From contig VRMN01000006.1 in NCBI GenBank assembly GCA_008690995.1, positions 911,139 to 975,138 of the forward strand: 64,000 nt of DNA, in the 5' to 3' direction. The number at the start of each line of letters is the position of its first letter. Within the stretch, counting starts at the first letter, position 1. Positions 20,174-32,500 of this stretch are shown here, piece after piece. This stretch comes from Porphyridium purpureum. Lineage: Eukaryota > Rhodophyta > Bangiophyceae > Porphyridiales > Porphyridiaceae. The position numbers and the translations under genes are program-made. Under the pieces are notes generated by a model that was not told the DNA's origin, searched no databases, and saw only the letters and a program-made list of their open reading frames with translations.

Positions 20174-20640
20174 TTTCGGGAGGGTGTCACGTTCAACTTT
20201 GCCAACAGTAGACTTTCTATAAAGTTGAAAGTGGATTTTATAACAATCGTATCCCTAGAGTATCTTGTGGCTGTGCAACAAATGTGTTGGAATGGAAACC
20301 CTAGAGGTAAATACTGTCTACACCTGTGCTCAGTCGCATGCACGGTCAAAGCAGAAGGTGGCTCAAGACGAGCTGCGCCAAGTGCTGACAAGAAAGGGGG
20401 CGCGACACCAAGTGCTGATAAGAAACAGGACGCGGCGCCCCTTGGCCAACGCTACCCCTAAATGGGCAGCACAATTGTTTTTACAAGTTTTTTATGGAAT
20501 CCTTTTGTTGCACGACCGGTCAAGTGGTCGTGAAGTGGCCGACAAGCAGAGGTTTTTCAAACGTGCGGGTTTTTTCCTCGAGCGAAGTCGGCCTTATATA
20601 AAGCGTCACGTATGATGGCTAGAATGGAAAAAAGTAAAAA
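20174..20640 (+). repeat. Polypurine tract and 3' LTR candidate of the Copia element
   Basis: Five bases after the pol stop a purine-rich tract (CGGGAGGG, about 20177-20184) is followed by TGTCAC, the expected PPT-LTR junction. The first 60 bp resemble 14653-14700. A TATA-like CTTATATAAAG near 20593 could be the LTR promoter. The 3' boundary and target-site duplication could not be fixed by eye, so the end coordinate is approximate. Confidence 0.5.
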
Positions 20641-20749
20641 GAGAGTAACTGTCAATTGAAGAAGAAGAAGAATCTTTGAGAAGGGAAGAATTGCTGCGTG
20701 ACGGTCATTGGCAGCAAAAAACCAGGTACAGATTAAAGTGTACCTGGAG

Positions 20750-23240
20750 TGGAGGAAAGAGGAAGGAAAAACTCAAAGCGTTTTACCCACAACACCGAGA
20801 CGCTCATTGAAGTTGAGAAGAATAGGAGCGACCGAGACCTTCGGTTGATGTGTGAGGACGGTGGTTCGAAAACACGGACCACACCTCTGTACCGCGATCG
20901 AGAGAGCTTCTACGCCTTGGTCTGCTCTCTATGGCGAAGATGTACGAGCACGCGCGTCAAGAATAGCCATCTCATTCGACGTTGCGTGATTTCTCGCATG
21001 CTTCCAGCGCTCTTTGTCGACATACTCGTGGATTGAGGGCAAAGATGATGTTGCATTGGAGATGCTCAATTTGTGCCGAGACTACAGGCCCAGCGCAAGG
21101 CAAAGGAGCTTGCCTTGCTTTGTACAAAGTCCGTTACCGGGTCGGTCGATAATCCAATTATTTAGCACATCTGCGCCGAGCAAACTTGGGTATGGGCTCA
21201 ACCTCACGCAGAGGGTTGCTGGGCAGTCGTTCAGGAACAAATTAAAGCGTCCTTTGCTGGGTGCGGTTGGTCCAGACATTTCGAAATGATGCATGTCCGG
21301 ATCTCTCTCCTGCTTGGGCTCCAAATTAAAGTGGCCACCCGCTTCCTTTACCAACCGTTTCAGCTCCGTTTCAGCTCCGTTTCAGCTCCGTTTCAGCTCC
21401 GTTTCACCACCGATTGACCAAGGGAAACCTAGTCTTGGATTACCTGAACAGCTTGATTTTCGTGTGCAGAGAGAAGGGCTAGCTGCGCGGTACGCAGTTG
21501 TAGTTTAAGAGTGGCAGAGTGGGAGGAAACGAGGAAGTATATTGAAGATGTTTATTTATGCTCTTCTCAAAATCCTTTAGATACTCCAGTGCACTCCTTG
21601 TCGCTTGCCCCATGTCTGTTCCGAGCGCAAACTTTGAGCTTCGGTTTCTTTTCAATCTCCATCAGACGCTCGTCTTTGCTTTCCGTATGCTTGACATCGT
21701 TTCGACAGATTTCTCAGGACCCTGCGTCCCTATAGACGTGAAGAACGTAAAGATGAAGTTGCTCGAATATCTTTCAAAGAAAAGAGAGTAGGATGAACAG
21801 AAGTCCAAAGCATGTGCGTTGATCGTGGGATAGCCAAGCCCCGTATCCATCGATGCAACCATGCGTGCTGAAGGGCATGTTGAGATCGCAGCAGCAGTGA
21901 ATGACGCACTGAAGCTCGCCGAACAAAGATTGGCAGTTCATGTGACAGGAGGCTCGAGCGGACCGATAAAAATCAGCAACGTGTTAGTGACATGTATCTT
22001 AGGGTAGCAGTAGAGCCTGGCGAGAGTACGATACAGTTTTGTGCCAGATTTGACGCAACTGCATGTATCATGAAATCAGTGGGCGAATTGACAAGTGACA
22101 CGGAGAGATGCGTGGTTGACTTCACTGACAAAATAGAAGTGTCCGGTTGCTATCGACAGATAATTGTGCAAGTGATGAACAGTCCCGTCTCCATGGATAC
22201 TGTTGATGTAGCTGTGAGCGTCGTGTCAGTGCACAAAAGGCTATCGTAGCCCGCAGTGCCAGACGGAAGATTTTATTTATAGCTGAAGAAAAGGCTGTCA
22301 GTAACGAAGGCCACAACAAGCAAACTGAGAATGCACCGAAAAGGGAGCAGCCAAAACCGAATCGCACTCGATTGGGTGCGGAAAGCGTGGTTTTATACAT
22401 ATCGACTGCCAGTAGTCAGACAGGGTCGAGGCGCTCCAAAAGAAAGTGGAAGACATGAAACGAAAATAGCGCAGCGAATTGCAAGACAAATGTATGATGC
22501 AACAGGGGCTTGCGAAGGAGGGAGGGATTCTCAGTAGTACGTCGACTTCGGAAAGTGTGTTACAATGCGATGCGTCGCAGTCGAAGCGGTGAGCGGCTAC
22601 CTTGGCTGATAGGGCAGCCTTCCCCAAATCTGAGATCGATTTGGATAGCGGTTTGTTAGACCACGTGTTTAGCAACGGTCACTTGGTTGTGAATAGCCGA
22701 CTTGCGTCGCAAATTTTATCATTCAGCAGGATAACCAAGCGAAAACTTAGAGGACAAAGCCGTTTTTAAATATACGATCGTGCGCAGACACTTCGACATT
22801 CATGACGATGCTGCAACTTTCATGGGTTAGGTCGCGTACGCGAAATAAGTAGGCCAGGGTCGCATCCGACAAATGGATGAGGACCCATGCGTAGAAGACA
22901 ACGCGGAAGAAGCGGGGCCCGTAGCAGCAGCACGCTCACGCGAATGCTTCACTTGCGACACGAGCAACCATTTCTAGTGCGACTGTGACGTACTGCTGAT
23001 GAATGACGAGATGACTGAACGGATACGAGCCGAGCAGTAGAGGAAGGTGCGCTTGGCGAGACGCGACACGGGCGGACGTGGGCCGGAGCTGGCCGGGGCG
23101 ACGCAGCAGCAGCTGCGAGCCGCTCTTGACGCGTTGAAGAGTAATGCCGATGCATGACGGTGCGCGATGTGGCCCGTGAGCTCCGGTGGTAAGATACCTC
23201 TAGGTCTCGACACCTGCTCAGTTGCGCACGTCATGAACAT
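20750..23240 (+). pseudogene. Second Copia element: decayed gag and protease
   Basis: Recognisable pieces lie in order on the + strand. At 21992-22249 a gag-like stretch reads PGESTIQFCARFDATACIMK then VGELTSDTERCVVDF. Near 22948 a CCHC zinc knuckle CFTCDTSNHF-stop-CDC has correct CX2CX4HX4C spacing but an in-frame TAG at the second variable position after His. Near 23190 a protease-like LGLDTCSVAHVM appears, with C in place of the usual G of D[ST]G. Multiple stops and frame changes show it is dead. The region between 20750 and 21990 is unassigned; it lies between the LTR of the first element and this gag. Confidence 0.5.
21361..21404. repeat. Tandem repeat, 11-bp unit x4
   Basis: Four perfect copies of CAGCTCCGTTT, flanked by partial copies on both sides, lie inside the decayed retroelement region. 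Confidence 0.9.
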
Positions 23241-23392
23241 AAGGAACTTGTTGATCCGGTAGAAAAAGTTGAAACATATTGGCTACTATCCGGTATTGAC
23301 GCACGGGCGAGCGAGCTAGCCATCGATCTTGGGGGTGAGAAGGCCTGGACATGGCGTAAGTCTATGAAAGCCTGGCAGGCAACGTACTGCCA

Positions 23393-25370
23393 ATGACCAA
23401 GCTGGACGCGGAAGGGCATGTGGTACGATTCGACGCGGATGAGATCTGCCTTGGCGCGCACCTGCCAAACGCGAAACGCTGGTTGGTCTTCACACCGAAT
23501 GTGCACGGGATGTACACTGCGAGGGTGTGCCGAGCAGATCTCGTGCACACGACGGACCCAGAATTCGAAAAAGGGGGCACGAGTAAAGAAGGCTGGAGCA
23601 GTTGCCGGGCGGGCCCATCGTTCGCCAAGGCCGGGGCCTCGAGCTTAGTCACAACGGTCGCAGTAAAGCGAGAGGCGGAGAAATTGATATCTTCTAAGAT
23701 TCGCGGGAAGCGTAGGCACAAAGCATTGAGGACCGGCGTACGCCAAACGGTGCGTCAATACGGCATGGACTCAAGGCTATTGTCGCCGAGTTGTTGCAGC
23801 TGATCAAGCATGGTCTAGATGTGCTGGAGCCAGTAGATGTGCACACGCTCATGGAGAAACAGCGGGACGGGGTCATACTGTCGCTCATGTCCGTGGAGCA
23901 TAAGCACGGCGCTTCCGATGCACTAAAGAAAATCAAAGCGCGGATAGTGGCCGGCGGAAATCAGCAGGACTGATCGGAGCACTCCGACTTTTCGTCCCCC
24001 ACGATGGCGACGGAAGCAAGCTTTCTGCTGGCGGCGGAAGCTGTGAGAAGTAAAGCCGCGCTAGCCCCAATTGACCGCTCAAGGGTGTTTCTCAATGCGA
24101 CCATCCCTGACAGCGATCGACACACGTACGTGAAAATCGAAAAGAACTTGACGGGACTACTTGCCACCGTGGAATAGCGTATGAATCGTTTCGTCAAGAA
24201 CGACCCTCTGGCTTGCAGGTTGAAACGCCCTTTATACGGGTGTACCGACGCATCTAAGCGTTGGTATGATCCTCTTTACTAGGTGCTGAGCGAGCTCGGG
24301 ATCAAGCAGAACGCTTGCGAAATGTGCGTCTTGCGGAAAGTCTCCCGCACGGGACAAGCCTACATCACGGCGCTGGTGCATGTGGATGACATCAAGCTGA
24401 TCGCGGACAGTGAGCGTGCGATTGATGAAATGGTAGCCCGAGTACGCGAGAGGTTCCTGACTCCGCAGGAGCACCGTCGGCGCGTACATAGGTACATGGG
24501 AATAGAGTTCGACTGCGTCACTCCGGGAGTGGTGCACATCTAGATAGATGACTTTGCGGACTCTTTTCTGCGGGAGAAAAATTGTACGCGGCACCGCGGA
24601 CACACCTGTACAGGCCTGGTTGCTCGTGATTTACAGCTCGCGGTCATTGATGTCGTCCGAACAGAGAATTGTTCCTCCACCTCACCGCCAAGATCTTGTA
24701 CCTCGCAAAGCGGATACGCCCGTACCTGCGTACCGCAGTTGCATTCCTTGCCGCGCGAGTGCAGGCGCCGAGCGAGAGTGATCGCGCAAAAGTTGGCCGC
24801 GTGCTGAGGTACCTCAACAAGGCGCGCGAGATGAAGCTGGGGCTTGGTACGGGTTGCGCTGCGAACAAGGGCGCGCTCGATTGTGTGAGCCATGCTGTGC
24901 CGCACGTGGAGTGCTACGTTGATGCCGCATTCGCGACCCATGCGGACATGCGAAGCCACACTCGTGACAATGTGAGCTTGAAGCGTGGCGAGGCATACTC
25001 TACCGGTGTGAAGCAGAAGCTCAACACGAAGAACTCCACCGAAGCGGAGCTGGTGGGTGTTGTGATCGGGCAAGCGATTTGAACGCGGTGCTTCCTTGAG
25101 GCTCAGGGCGTCCGTACAGCTGGCGTACGCGTACATCAGGACAACGAGGCGACAATGGGTTTCCTTGCCCACGGCCAAGTAACCTTGCGCAGATCGAGCC
25201 GCCTCGCGATGAAGCATATCTGCACGCACAACCTGCTGAAGAGGCGAGTTGCGACGATGGTGCACTTTGACACCCAGGTCATGGCCGCGGGCCTACTAAC
25301 CAAGCCGCTGCAGGGGAAGAGGTTCGCACATCTCCACGACATGTTTCTCGGGCGCACGCAAAACGCATAA
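23393..25370 (+). pseudogene. Second Copia element: decayed pol
   Basis: Pieces parallel to the intact pol at 16408-20169 appear in order: a pre-integrase-like segment (23393-23600), KIKARIVAGGNQQD (near 23935) followed at once by a TGA, PIDRSRVFLNATIPD, LKRPLYGC, the active-site box ALVHVDDIKLIA near 24370, YMGIEFDCVTPG, then RNase H pieces VECYVDAAFATHADMRSHT, KNSTEAELVG and the end GLLTKPLQGKRFAHLHD near 25290. Stops and frameshifts occur throughout. It is same-strand and downstream of the better-preserved element, and more diverged, so it is older or a different subfamily. The integrase core is largely missing. Confidence 0.85.
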
Positions 25371-26509
25371 GCGCTGCGGTGGCTGCTTTTAAATGATCGC
25401 ATTTGGTTCACCTTAGCGCAGCCCGCACGTCGAAAGGACGTTTTCGTCACGGCGAAGGAGTATACAAAACGTCATGGGGTACACTAAGTACTAGCGTACA
25501 TTGTGCGGCTGGTAGTAGTCGGGAGATCGGGAGGACTGACTTGCCCGCTCTTTCGAGAAGGGAGTGATTCCACGAAGCATGTCCGGTGATTTCCGGTAAA
25601 GTTGTGCTGACTGGCTGTGGCGGGTGTGCCACAGCCCCCACACGCTCACGGAGAGCGCGTAAGCACAGGGTCGGTTCCGGTACTATTCGTTGACCAAGCG
25701 AGGCAGCACTGTCTTCTATTGCATCTCCCGCAGCTGAGCACTACGTTCGGTGGGGTTCGTAAGCCCAGGGCGCGTACAGCTCTCTCGTAGTCGTAGCATT
25801 TGGCCGGCGACCCTGCCCGTTAAGTCAGGAGGATTACCAGGTTTCGCGAGTGAATGGTCGAGAGGCGTCAATTGTGTGCGTAGAGCTTTCCGCGCTCTTG
25901 CAGCTAGCCCCTTTCCACGGCCCAAGTAGGACCGTTGGTGCCCGGCTGATTGCCATTTTTAATGGAGTCTGAGGCATTGAACGTCCAAAGTTCTGTCTAT
26001 TTGTTTTGAACGAGTAATTGTGCTATGGATACGGCCGGTATATACAGAAGTCTTGGCATACTGGACAAGCCTTTCCAAGGAGCCGGAACGAATGCTCTAT
26101 ATCGGTAGTAGCTGAAGAGCGAGGAGCAAGAATTATGGGAGATAGGAAAGTGTTTCAGAACTGTAAAAGTTTTGACTGACGGAAGAACGTCTCTGAACGT
26201 GGCTTTCAATGTGGCAATTTCTAGTGAAATGTACTGGGAACTGTGCCTTTGTGATCCTGTGGAGTGATTTCGATGCCAGTGGTTTCTAGCTAGTAAGCAG
26301 AATAATTTGTTTATTCAATCACGACGAACTCTTGCCAATAAGTAAATAAGCAGAACAGGCTAGCCGGCCAGATTGCGCCGCGCAACTCGTAATGTAGGCA
26401 CGCGCATGATGCTCATCAGCACATGTAAGCGTTAAGTAATTCTTTCCACGTGCGCACGCTGCTCTTCACCCCGAATACTAGCACGTGCGAAATTCCAACG
26501 CACTGGAAC
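25371..26509. other. Intergenic after the retroelement region, nothing recognised
   Basis: This 1.1-kb region runs from the end of the decayed pol to the helicase gene. It probably contains the eroded 3' LTR of the second Copia and the helicase promoter. No motif, RNA gene or long repeat was identified. Confidence 0.35.
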
Positions 26510-29299
26510 ATGGCGGCTTTCGCGCTTCTAGCCCGCGAATGCAAATATGGCGAGCTTGTCTCTCACCTTGCGAAGAACCAGCCAGCTTCACCTCGGTGGC
26601 TCACCACTGGCACGCCGCCAATGTGTCGACATCAGCCGCGGATCACGAGCCGGCGTCTTGCTGCTGGAGGTACAGTTGCGCCGGGTACAACTTTTCGTGG
26701 CGGCGCGTCGAGGCGTCACGTCGACAGAGGAAGCGGCCGCGGGCGAGTTTGGGTTCCGTACACACGGGCTGCAGGCGGACGTGCTGGTGTGATGGGCCCG
26801 GCGATAAAGACGTCGGCGTCGCTGCGACACGGCGGCGCAGGGTGCCGCGGAAGGTGCGGGTGCGCGCGTACGCGCGGACCGCGCGTGCAGGAGCGCCACG
26901 AGCTCGAGCGCGTGCGCGAGGCAGTGGACGCGCTGCGCGCAGAGCCTGATGGAACCGTCGTCACAAGCGGCAGCGCACCGCAGACATTTCAAGACATGCC
27001 ACTTTCGAGCCGCACACTGCGCGGACTGGAGCAGCACGGCTACGTGCGCATGACGCCTGTGCAGCGCGAGACGCTCGGCCCCCTGCTGGCCGGGCGCGAT
27101 GTCATGGCAACCGCGCCCACAGGCTCGGGTAAGACGCTTGCATTTGTGATTCCTGTGTTGGAACGGCTTTGGCGCGATGGATGGACCCCGCTGGACGGGC
27201 TGGGAGCGCTCGTCATTGCTCCCACGCGCGAGCTGGCGTTCCAGACATTCGACGTGCTGCGGCGCGTGGGAGGCGCGCACACCCTGTCCGCGGGCCTTGT
27301 AATTGGCGGAAAGGATTTTGAGCAGGAGCGTGCGCGCATTGCTGGCATGAACATCCTGATTGCAACGCCCGGGCGCCTGCTGCAGCACCTCGACCAGTCC
27401 GCTGCTTTCAGCGCGGACGCGCTGCAGTGCCTCGTGCTGGACGAGGCCGATCGCATTCTCGACATGGGCTTTGCCAGCACGCTGGATGCGATATTAGAGC
27501 ACCTGCCACGCGGAGCGCAGCGTCAGCACCAAACCATTCTCACATCGGCAACGGCCACGACGTCCGTGCGCGCTCTTGCACGGCTTTCGCTTCACCGCCC
27601 AGCATACATTCATGTCACACAGCGCACGGTGGGAGTCCATGCTAACCTTTGCAATGACACAGACGGCAGCACACGTGAAGACGCACCGGCTGCTTCGCGG
27701 CAGAATAACGATCCGTTGACTGCCGGCGTGCCGGGGGACACCAATATAGCCGTGACACCGCAACAGCTGCGGCAAGCATACACAGTGGTGCCCGCTGAGC
27801 GCAAGCTGATGGTCCTATGGGCGTTCATGAAGCAACACCTGGACGCTAAAATCGTGGTGTTTGTTTCGAGCTGCAAGCAGGCGCGCTTCTTGTACGAAGT
27901 CCTCCGGCGGCTGCGGCCGGGATTTCCGCTTTTGCATCTCACCGGCAAAATGAAGCAACCTCGGCGCGTTGCTATGTACGACCAATTTTGTGCACACACT
28001 GCCAGCGCGCTTGTTGCAACCGACGTCGCCGCGCGCGGGCTGGATTTTCCACAAGTTGACTGGGTGCTGCAACTTGATTGTCCAGATTCGGTTGAATCCT
28101 ATATTCACCGCGTCGGCCGCACCGCACGCTGCGATCGCCCCGGCCGGGCGCTACTGCTGCTCACGCCAGCCGAGCAGAGCGGATTTTTGGACCGTCTCGG
28201 GCAGCGCGGTCTGGCGCGTGCGGTTCGCCGCACAGATTTGGACGCAAGGCGAATCGCGCAACACGACCCTACATCCAAGGTTCGCAGTATTGTGGCCGCA
28301 GACGTCAGCATTAAGAAGCTCGCGCAAGGAGCGCTCAAGAGTTACGTGCGCTGTGTGCATCTTCAGGCTGACAAGACGGTATTCAGTGCCGATGCGATCG
28401 ATACGCTTGCGCTGGGCGAGTCTTTTGGCTTGCCGGACGTTGCCATGCCCAAACTCCGGCTCGGCGGCAGCGGTGCGGGCAGCGGTGCTCAAAGTAAGAA
28501 CGTGTACGGGTACCGGCACAGCACCGACATCGCGACGATCCTTGAAAGTACTCATGAGCTGGGAGATGGAACTCGCTCGGCACGCCCAGCGCACTTGGAG
28601 AAGATGTCTTCCGCAGCCGCCAAAACTCAAAGCACCGACGTCGAAAAGGATGATGACGCAGGAGACAACGACGGAGAGCCCTTTTTCGTCGTCAAACGAC
28701 CGGATGGCACTGGCAAGATCACGCATGAGCCTGAACACGGGGAAAGAGAGGAAGGTGACGAAGAGGCCCTGGTAACGAAGCCGACTGTAGGGGCGGCGAC
28801 TGCGTTGAAGAAAGTGAAGATTTCATCCAAAGGTGTGCGCCGTGGGCAAGCCGTGAATCAGAGAGTAGTATTTCGCGACGATGATGACGACGGCGGCGGT
28901 TTTCAGATGGAGTTGGCCACGGCAGACACCGACTCGATGTTGCCGATTCTCGAGTCTTCTGGGCAACACCAGGCGTACGCAACCACTGTGGCTGAAGCAT
29001 TGCGGGCACGCGAGCAGGATATTGCCACTCTAGAGAAGACGCGCGTGCGTGAGAAGCGGCTAAAGCGTAAGCTACAGGAGCGCGAGGCTCTGAAAAGTAC
29101 AGCCGCTCAAACCAGCAATGGCTTAGTGCTGCCCGTAGTGGATGCAGCAGGCTTTGGCAGCCCAAGCGACAACAGCCTGGATGGATCTGGTTCAGATGTC
29201 GATTCAGAATCGAGCTTGGAACCCAACCTGACAATGCATGAAGACGAAGAACAGCTAGCGCTGCGTGTGCTCAGCAAGCGCATGAAGCGCAGCACTTGA
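26510..29299 (+). CDS. DDX10: DEAD-box RNA helicase, Dbp4/DDX10 type
   Basis: 929 aa from the ATG at 26510; a later ATG at 26792 would give 835 aa and a leader closer to family length, and the 94 residues between are Arg/Gly-rich and unconserved, so the start is uncertain. Motifs in order: Q-motif region FQDMPLSSRTLRGLEQHGYV, Walker A APTGSGKTLAF, APTRELAFQ, ATPGRLLQHL, DEADRILDMGF, TSATATT, VFVSSCKQARFLYEVLRRL, VATDVAARGLDFPQVDWVLQ and HRVGRTAR. The DUF4217 region follows (LAQGALKSYVRCVHLQAD, then ALGESFGLPDVAMPK), typical of Dbp4/DDX10, which acts in nucleolar processing of 18S rRNA. The tail is charged, with a coiled coil near REKRLKRKLQEREALK. Confidence 0.9.
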   Translation: MAAFALLARECKYGELVSHLAKNQPASPRWLTTGTPPMCRHQPRITSRRLAAGGTVAPGTTFRGGASRRHVDRGSGRGRVWVPYTRAAGGRAGVMGPAIKTSASLRHGGAGCRGRCGCARTRGPRVQERHELERVREAVDALRAEPDGTVVTSGSAPQTFQDMPLSSRTLRGLEQHGYVRMTPVQRETLGPLLAGRDVMATAPTGSGKTLAFVIPVLERLWRDGWTPLDGLGALVIAPTRELAFQTFDVLRRVGGAHTLSAGLVIGGKDFEQERARIAGMNILIATPGRLLQHLDQSAAFSADALQCLVLDEADRILDMGFASTLDAILEHLPRGAQRQHQTILTSATATTSVRALARLSLHRPAYIHVTQRTVGVHANLCNDTDGSTREDAPAASRQNNDPLTAGVPGDTNIAVTPQQLRQAYTVVPAERKLMVLWAFMKQHLDAKIVVFVSSCKQARFLYEVLRRLRPGFPLLHLTGKMKQPRRVAMYDQFCAHTASALVATDVAARGLDFPQVDWVLQLDCPDSVESYIHRVGRTARCDRPGRALLLLTPAEQSGFLDRLGQRGLARAVRRTDLDARRIAQHDPTSKVRSIVAADVSIKKLAQGALKSYVRCVHLQADKTVFSADAIDTLALGESFGLPDVAMPKLRLGGSGAGSGAQSKNVYGYRHSTDIATILESTHELGDGTRSARPAHLEKMSSAAAKTQSTDVEKDDDAGDNDGEPFFVVKRPDGTGKITHEPEHGEREEGDEEALVTKPTVGAATALKKVKISSKGVRRGQAVNQRVVFRDDDDDGGGFQMELATADTDSMLPILESSGQHQAYATTVAEALRAREQDIATLEKTRVREKRLKRKLQEREALKSTAAQTSNGLVLPVVDAAGFGSPSDNSLDGSGSDVDSESSLEPNLTMHEDEEQLALRVLSKRMKRST

Positions 29300-29510
29300 G
29301 AGCCGCCACAGAGGCTAAGTGTTGCGGTGTCTGTTATTATATATACATGGACCTCCTTCGTACCTAATCCTGAATCAGGTCTGATTTGAGCATCGCACCC
29401 CTCTTCTCTTTCCGTCTCTGCCGTCTCGATTTGGACCACACGTAGACGCACAGAAACGAAAAGAAAGAGTCATGATGACCGTATCGCGCGTCACACGCCT
29501 CGATAGTATG

Positions 29511-32500
29511 TTACACAATATACACGCGACGGCTGGAAAGCGCACCGCACAGAAAGCCGTCATCACTGACTGACTCGAGCGCAAACGAACCCACAGTGAG
29601 AAAGCAAATTAAAAACGAGTGTTGGAGCGACTCACCGACCGTGGATGGATCAAAGGTCACACGGTCCGAGCCAACCAGCACAAAGTCCTCACCCGGACGC
29701 AATACGCTCGCATCTTCCAAGCCACTGCCTGTCCCTGGGCGCAAGTGCATATCTTCGTGCATCACTCGGACAAGAACCGTGCACTGGCGCGCTGTATTCA
29801 CGGCATTCCCGTACGGTGACACGCTAAGTAAAACGCGCACAAAGGAGCCGCGACGCAGAGTAGAGCGCGAACGACCGAGCTGGAGCGCTGGTGTCAAACC
29901 AACTGCTGGCTGAGACGGCGACGAAGGCAACGAGGGAGAGGGCGAGCGGCGCTCATCACAATCCGCGGTTCGAGTGGTTGAGTTTGACGCAGGTAGGAGG
30001 TCGAGGTGGCACGCGAACATGGACACCCTGCTCGTTTCGCCCTTCAGACGTTCAAATTCGGTATCCAGCTCGTCCAAAGACGCCGTTCCCGTCCGATGCA
30101 ATGCGGTACCCACTAGCTCCCAGCTAAGCTCAAACTGTTCTGAGAAGGCGTTATGTTTGGTCTGCTTCGCCAAACCTTGTTCATCACCTTGCTCTCCCGA
30201 GCCAGAGCTTGAACCGTCACTGTTCATTGCAGCCTGCAGGTCGAATTCAACTTCATAAACGGTGCGGCAGCTGCCGGGAAGCGGCAGCGGTGGCTCGATG
30301 GCGCCACGTTGTGCGTATGCCGAGACACCGGACGGGTGGAAGGTACCGGCGTGTCTTTCGACGACCGAGTTCAGCGACTTGTCCGGTGCCCTTACGCGGC
30401 GCTGCAAACGCAACTGAATCAAATGATTCACATGGTTGTGTACATGAAAAGATGCAAACATGCCGCACCCGTGCGCCAGACGCTGAGTGCCAAACATGCT
30501 CCACGGCGACAGTTGCAAAGCACGCACAGAGATTAGCGGCCACACGTGGAGCCGCAAGTGCAGCTCTGATATCCGCCGAATCGTAGCGCGAAGCTGCTGC
30601 TTGCCTTGTGCGTCTTGCTTCGTTATTATGGAACCGGAATCCAAAGCGAGCGCATGTGCCACACGGAACGACAGCACGCTTGAGCTGCTGCCACCAGCAC
30701 TGTTCCCCGCCCTTCCCGTGGCTCCGGTCCGGGCGGCATTCACAGAGGGCGATTGTAGATGCGCCTTGAGCGTGAGCTTCAGAACATGCGAGCCACGCAA
30801 AGCAGAGACCTCGACAGGGTGCCTCCATTCTGCACCCGATTCGCCATCCAGCACCGCTACGTGCTGTGGGTCAGATGCAACAAAGACAGAAGCGTGCACC
30901 GGTGCAGGTCCCGTGCAGCTTAAACGTAGATACACGTCTGCGCGCTCACCATGGAAAAGCGACAATTCCTGCACGTGTGACTTACTTTCGGACGTGTCGG
31001 TACCTACTCCAAGCCCAGCACTCTCCGAAAGGCAAAGGGCGTCGCGACCTATTTGAAGCGTGCACTGCGACATTGCTGGAAGCACCTCGACTGCGTTTGG
31101 CTGCAGACAAGTGCGTAACGCACGGCTTCCTTTCCCAGCCGCGTTGGCGTTCAACTCTGGGCGCGCGAATCGAATGAGGTTAATAACACCACCAAACAAG
31201 CGTAGTACGACCCCTGTGAGCTGCAACGCACCGTCGTGCAGAGGTGTTGCTGTCGCGAAAACACTCGTGCGGCGTTTGCAGCACGGGAGCTGTGCACGCG
31301 AGCCGGCTACGGTAAACGTGAGGGGTGCAACGCTCAGCAGATGTCGCGATGAGAGAAGCAATTCAAGATCTCCTTCATCGGCATCATCATGCGGGCCATT
31401 TGGCTCTTTGGATTTGTCTCGGAGCGCAGGGGAACACAGCAGACTCACCAGCTCACACTCAAGCGGTACTTTCAAACAGGTTTCAAATTCAAGCTCAACA
31501 CGAGCGGGCTCGCCTACCACCCAACTCGCCAACGCTCCATTCGTGCTGGAGCTCTGCAGCGCTGCCGCCGCGGCGTCAAAAGCGCTGTACAAAAAGGGAC
31601 TGGCTGCGGAGCTCGCGGACGCGTTGACACTTTCGCCTTCGCCAGCCCAGGCGACGATGCCATCCTTTGCGTCGGCTGCTTCCTCATGCGTAGCAGTGAA
31701 CAACTCGGCTCGCGCGCTACCCAGTGGCCGGCAGCGAGTCACTGTGACAAGTTGCTCATCGGCCATGCTATCCGGCTCACTGCGGAAGGCCGGCACGGCG
31801 GCGGCGCTGAGCGCCGCACACGAGCTACGCGACAGCGCGAGCTCATGCTCAATGTCACCTCTTACGAACGGCGACACAGACGTCATCCAAGTCATGACCG
31901 CTAGGCCCATTTGCGTCGCCGGGTCCAGCGCTGGCACCAACCCCGAGCCTCCAGCAGGCGACGTCTTGCCGGATACCAACAAGGATGATGTCGCTGCGGA
32001 GGAGCTCCGTCCTTGCACTGGCCTGTCTGCGCCACTGCCACCGCCAAGGCTTCCACCGTTGCTCGTGTTCATGCTGCTGCCGGCAACAACACTACTTGCG
32101 GAACTGGATAAGACTTTAGGACCAATGCCGCTTGTGCTGCCGGGCGATGCGATGGTGGAGAGAGTGTTCGTGACTCGCGTTTTGGCTGTCTGCGACAAAG
32201 GCGGCAAGGTTGCCACCGGCGCAGGTGCAGATACGCCATTCGCGCCACAGAAATGAAGCGAGGAACTCAGCCGGAGCACGTGCTCACAGTAACTGATTGC
32301 CTCGTGAAACATTCCGAGATCAGCACTCAACGCAGCGGCCTCGCTCAACACGGCACACTTGAGTGCTGTCCACTGCTCGTCACAGAATTGCTCAGCGCAA
32401 CGCGCGAGAAGAAACGAGGCCACATACGCACGCGAAGTGTTTATGGTGGCGCTCGAGTTCACAGTAGTAGACATCGTGCCTGCGCTGGATCCTGAGATTG

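Noticed and set aside
31060-32256. 398-codon open frame on the + strand
   Set aside because: It is exactly antisense to the TRAPPC9 coding region, has Ser/Ala/Pro-rich composition that mirrors that gene's low-complexity inserts, and carries no motif.
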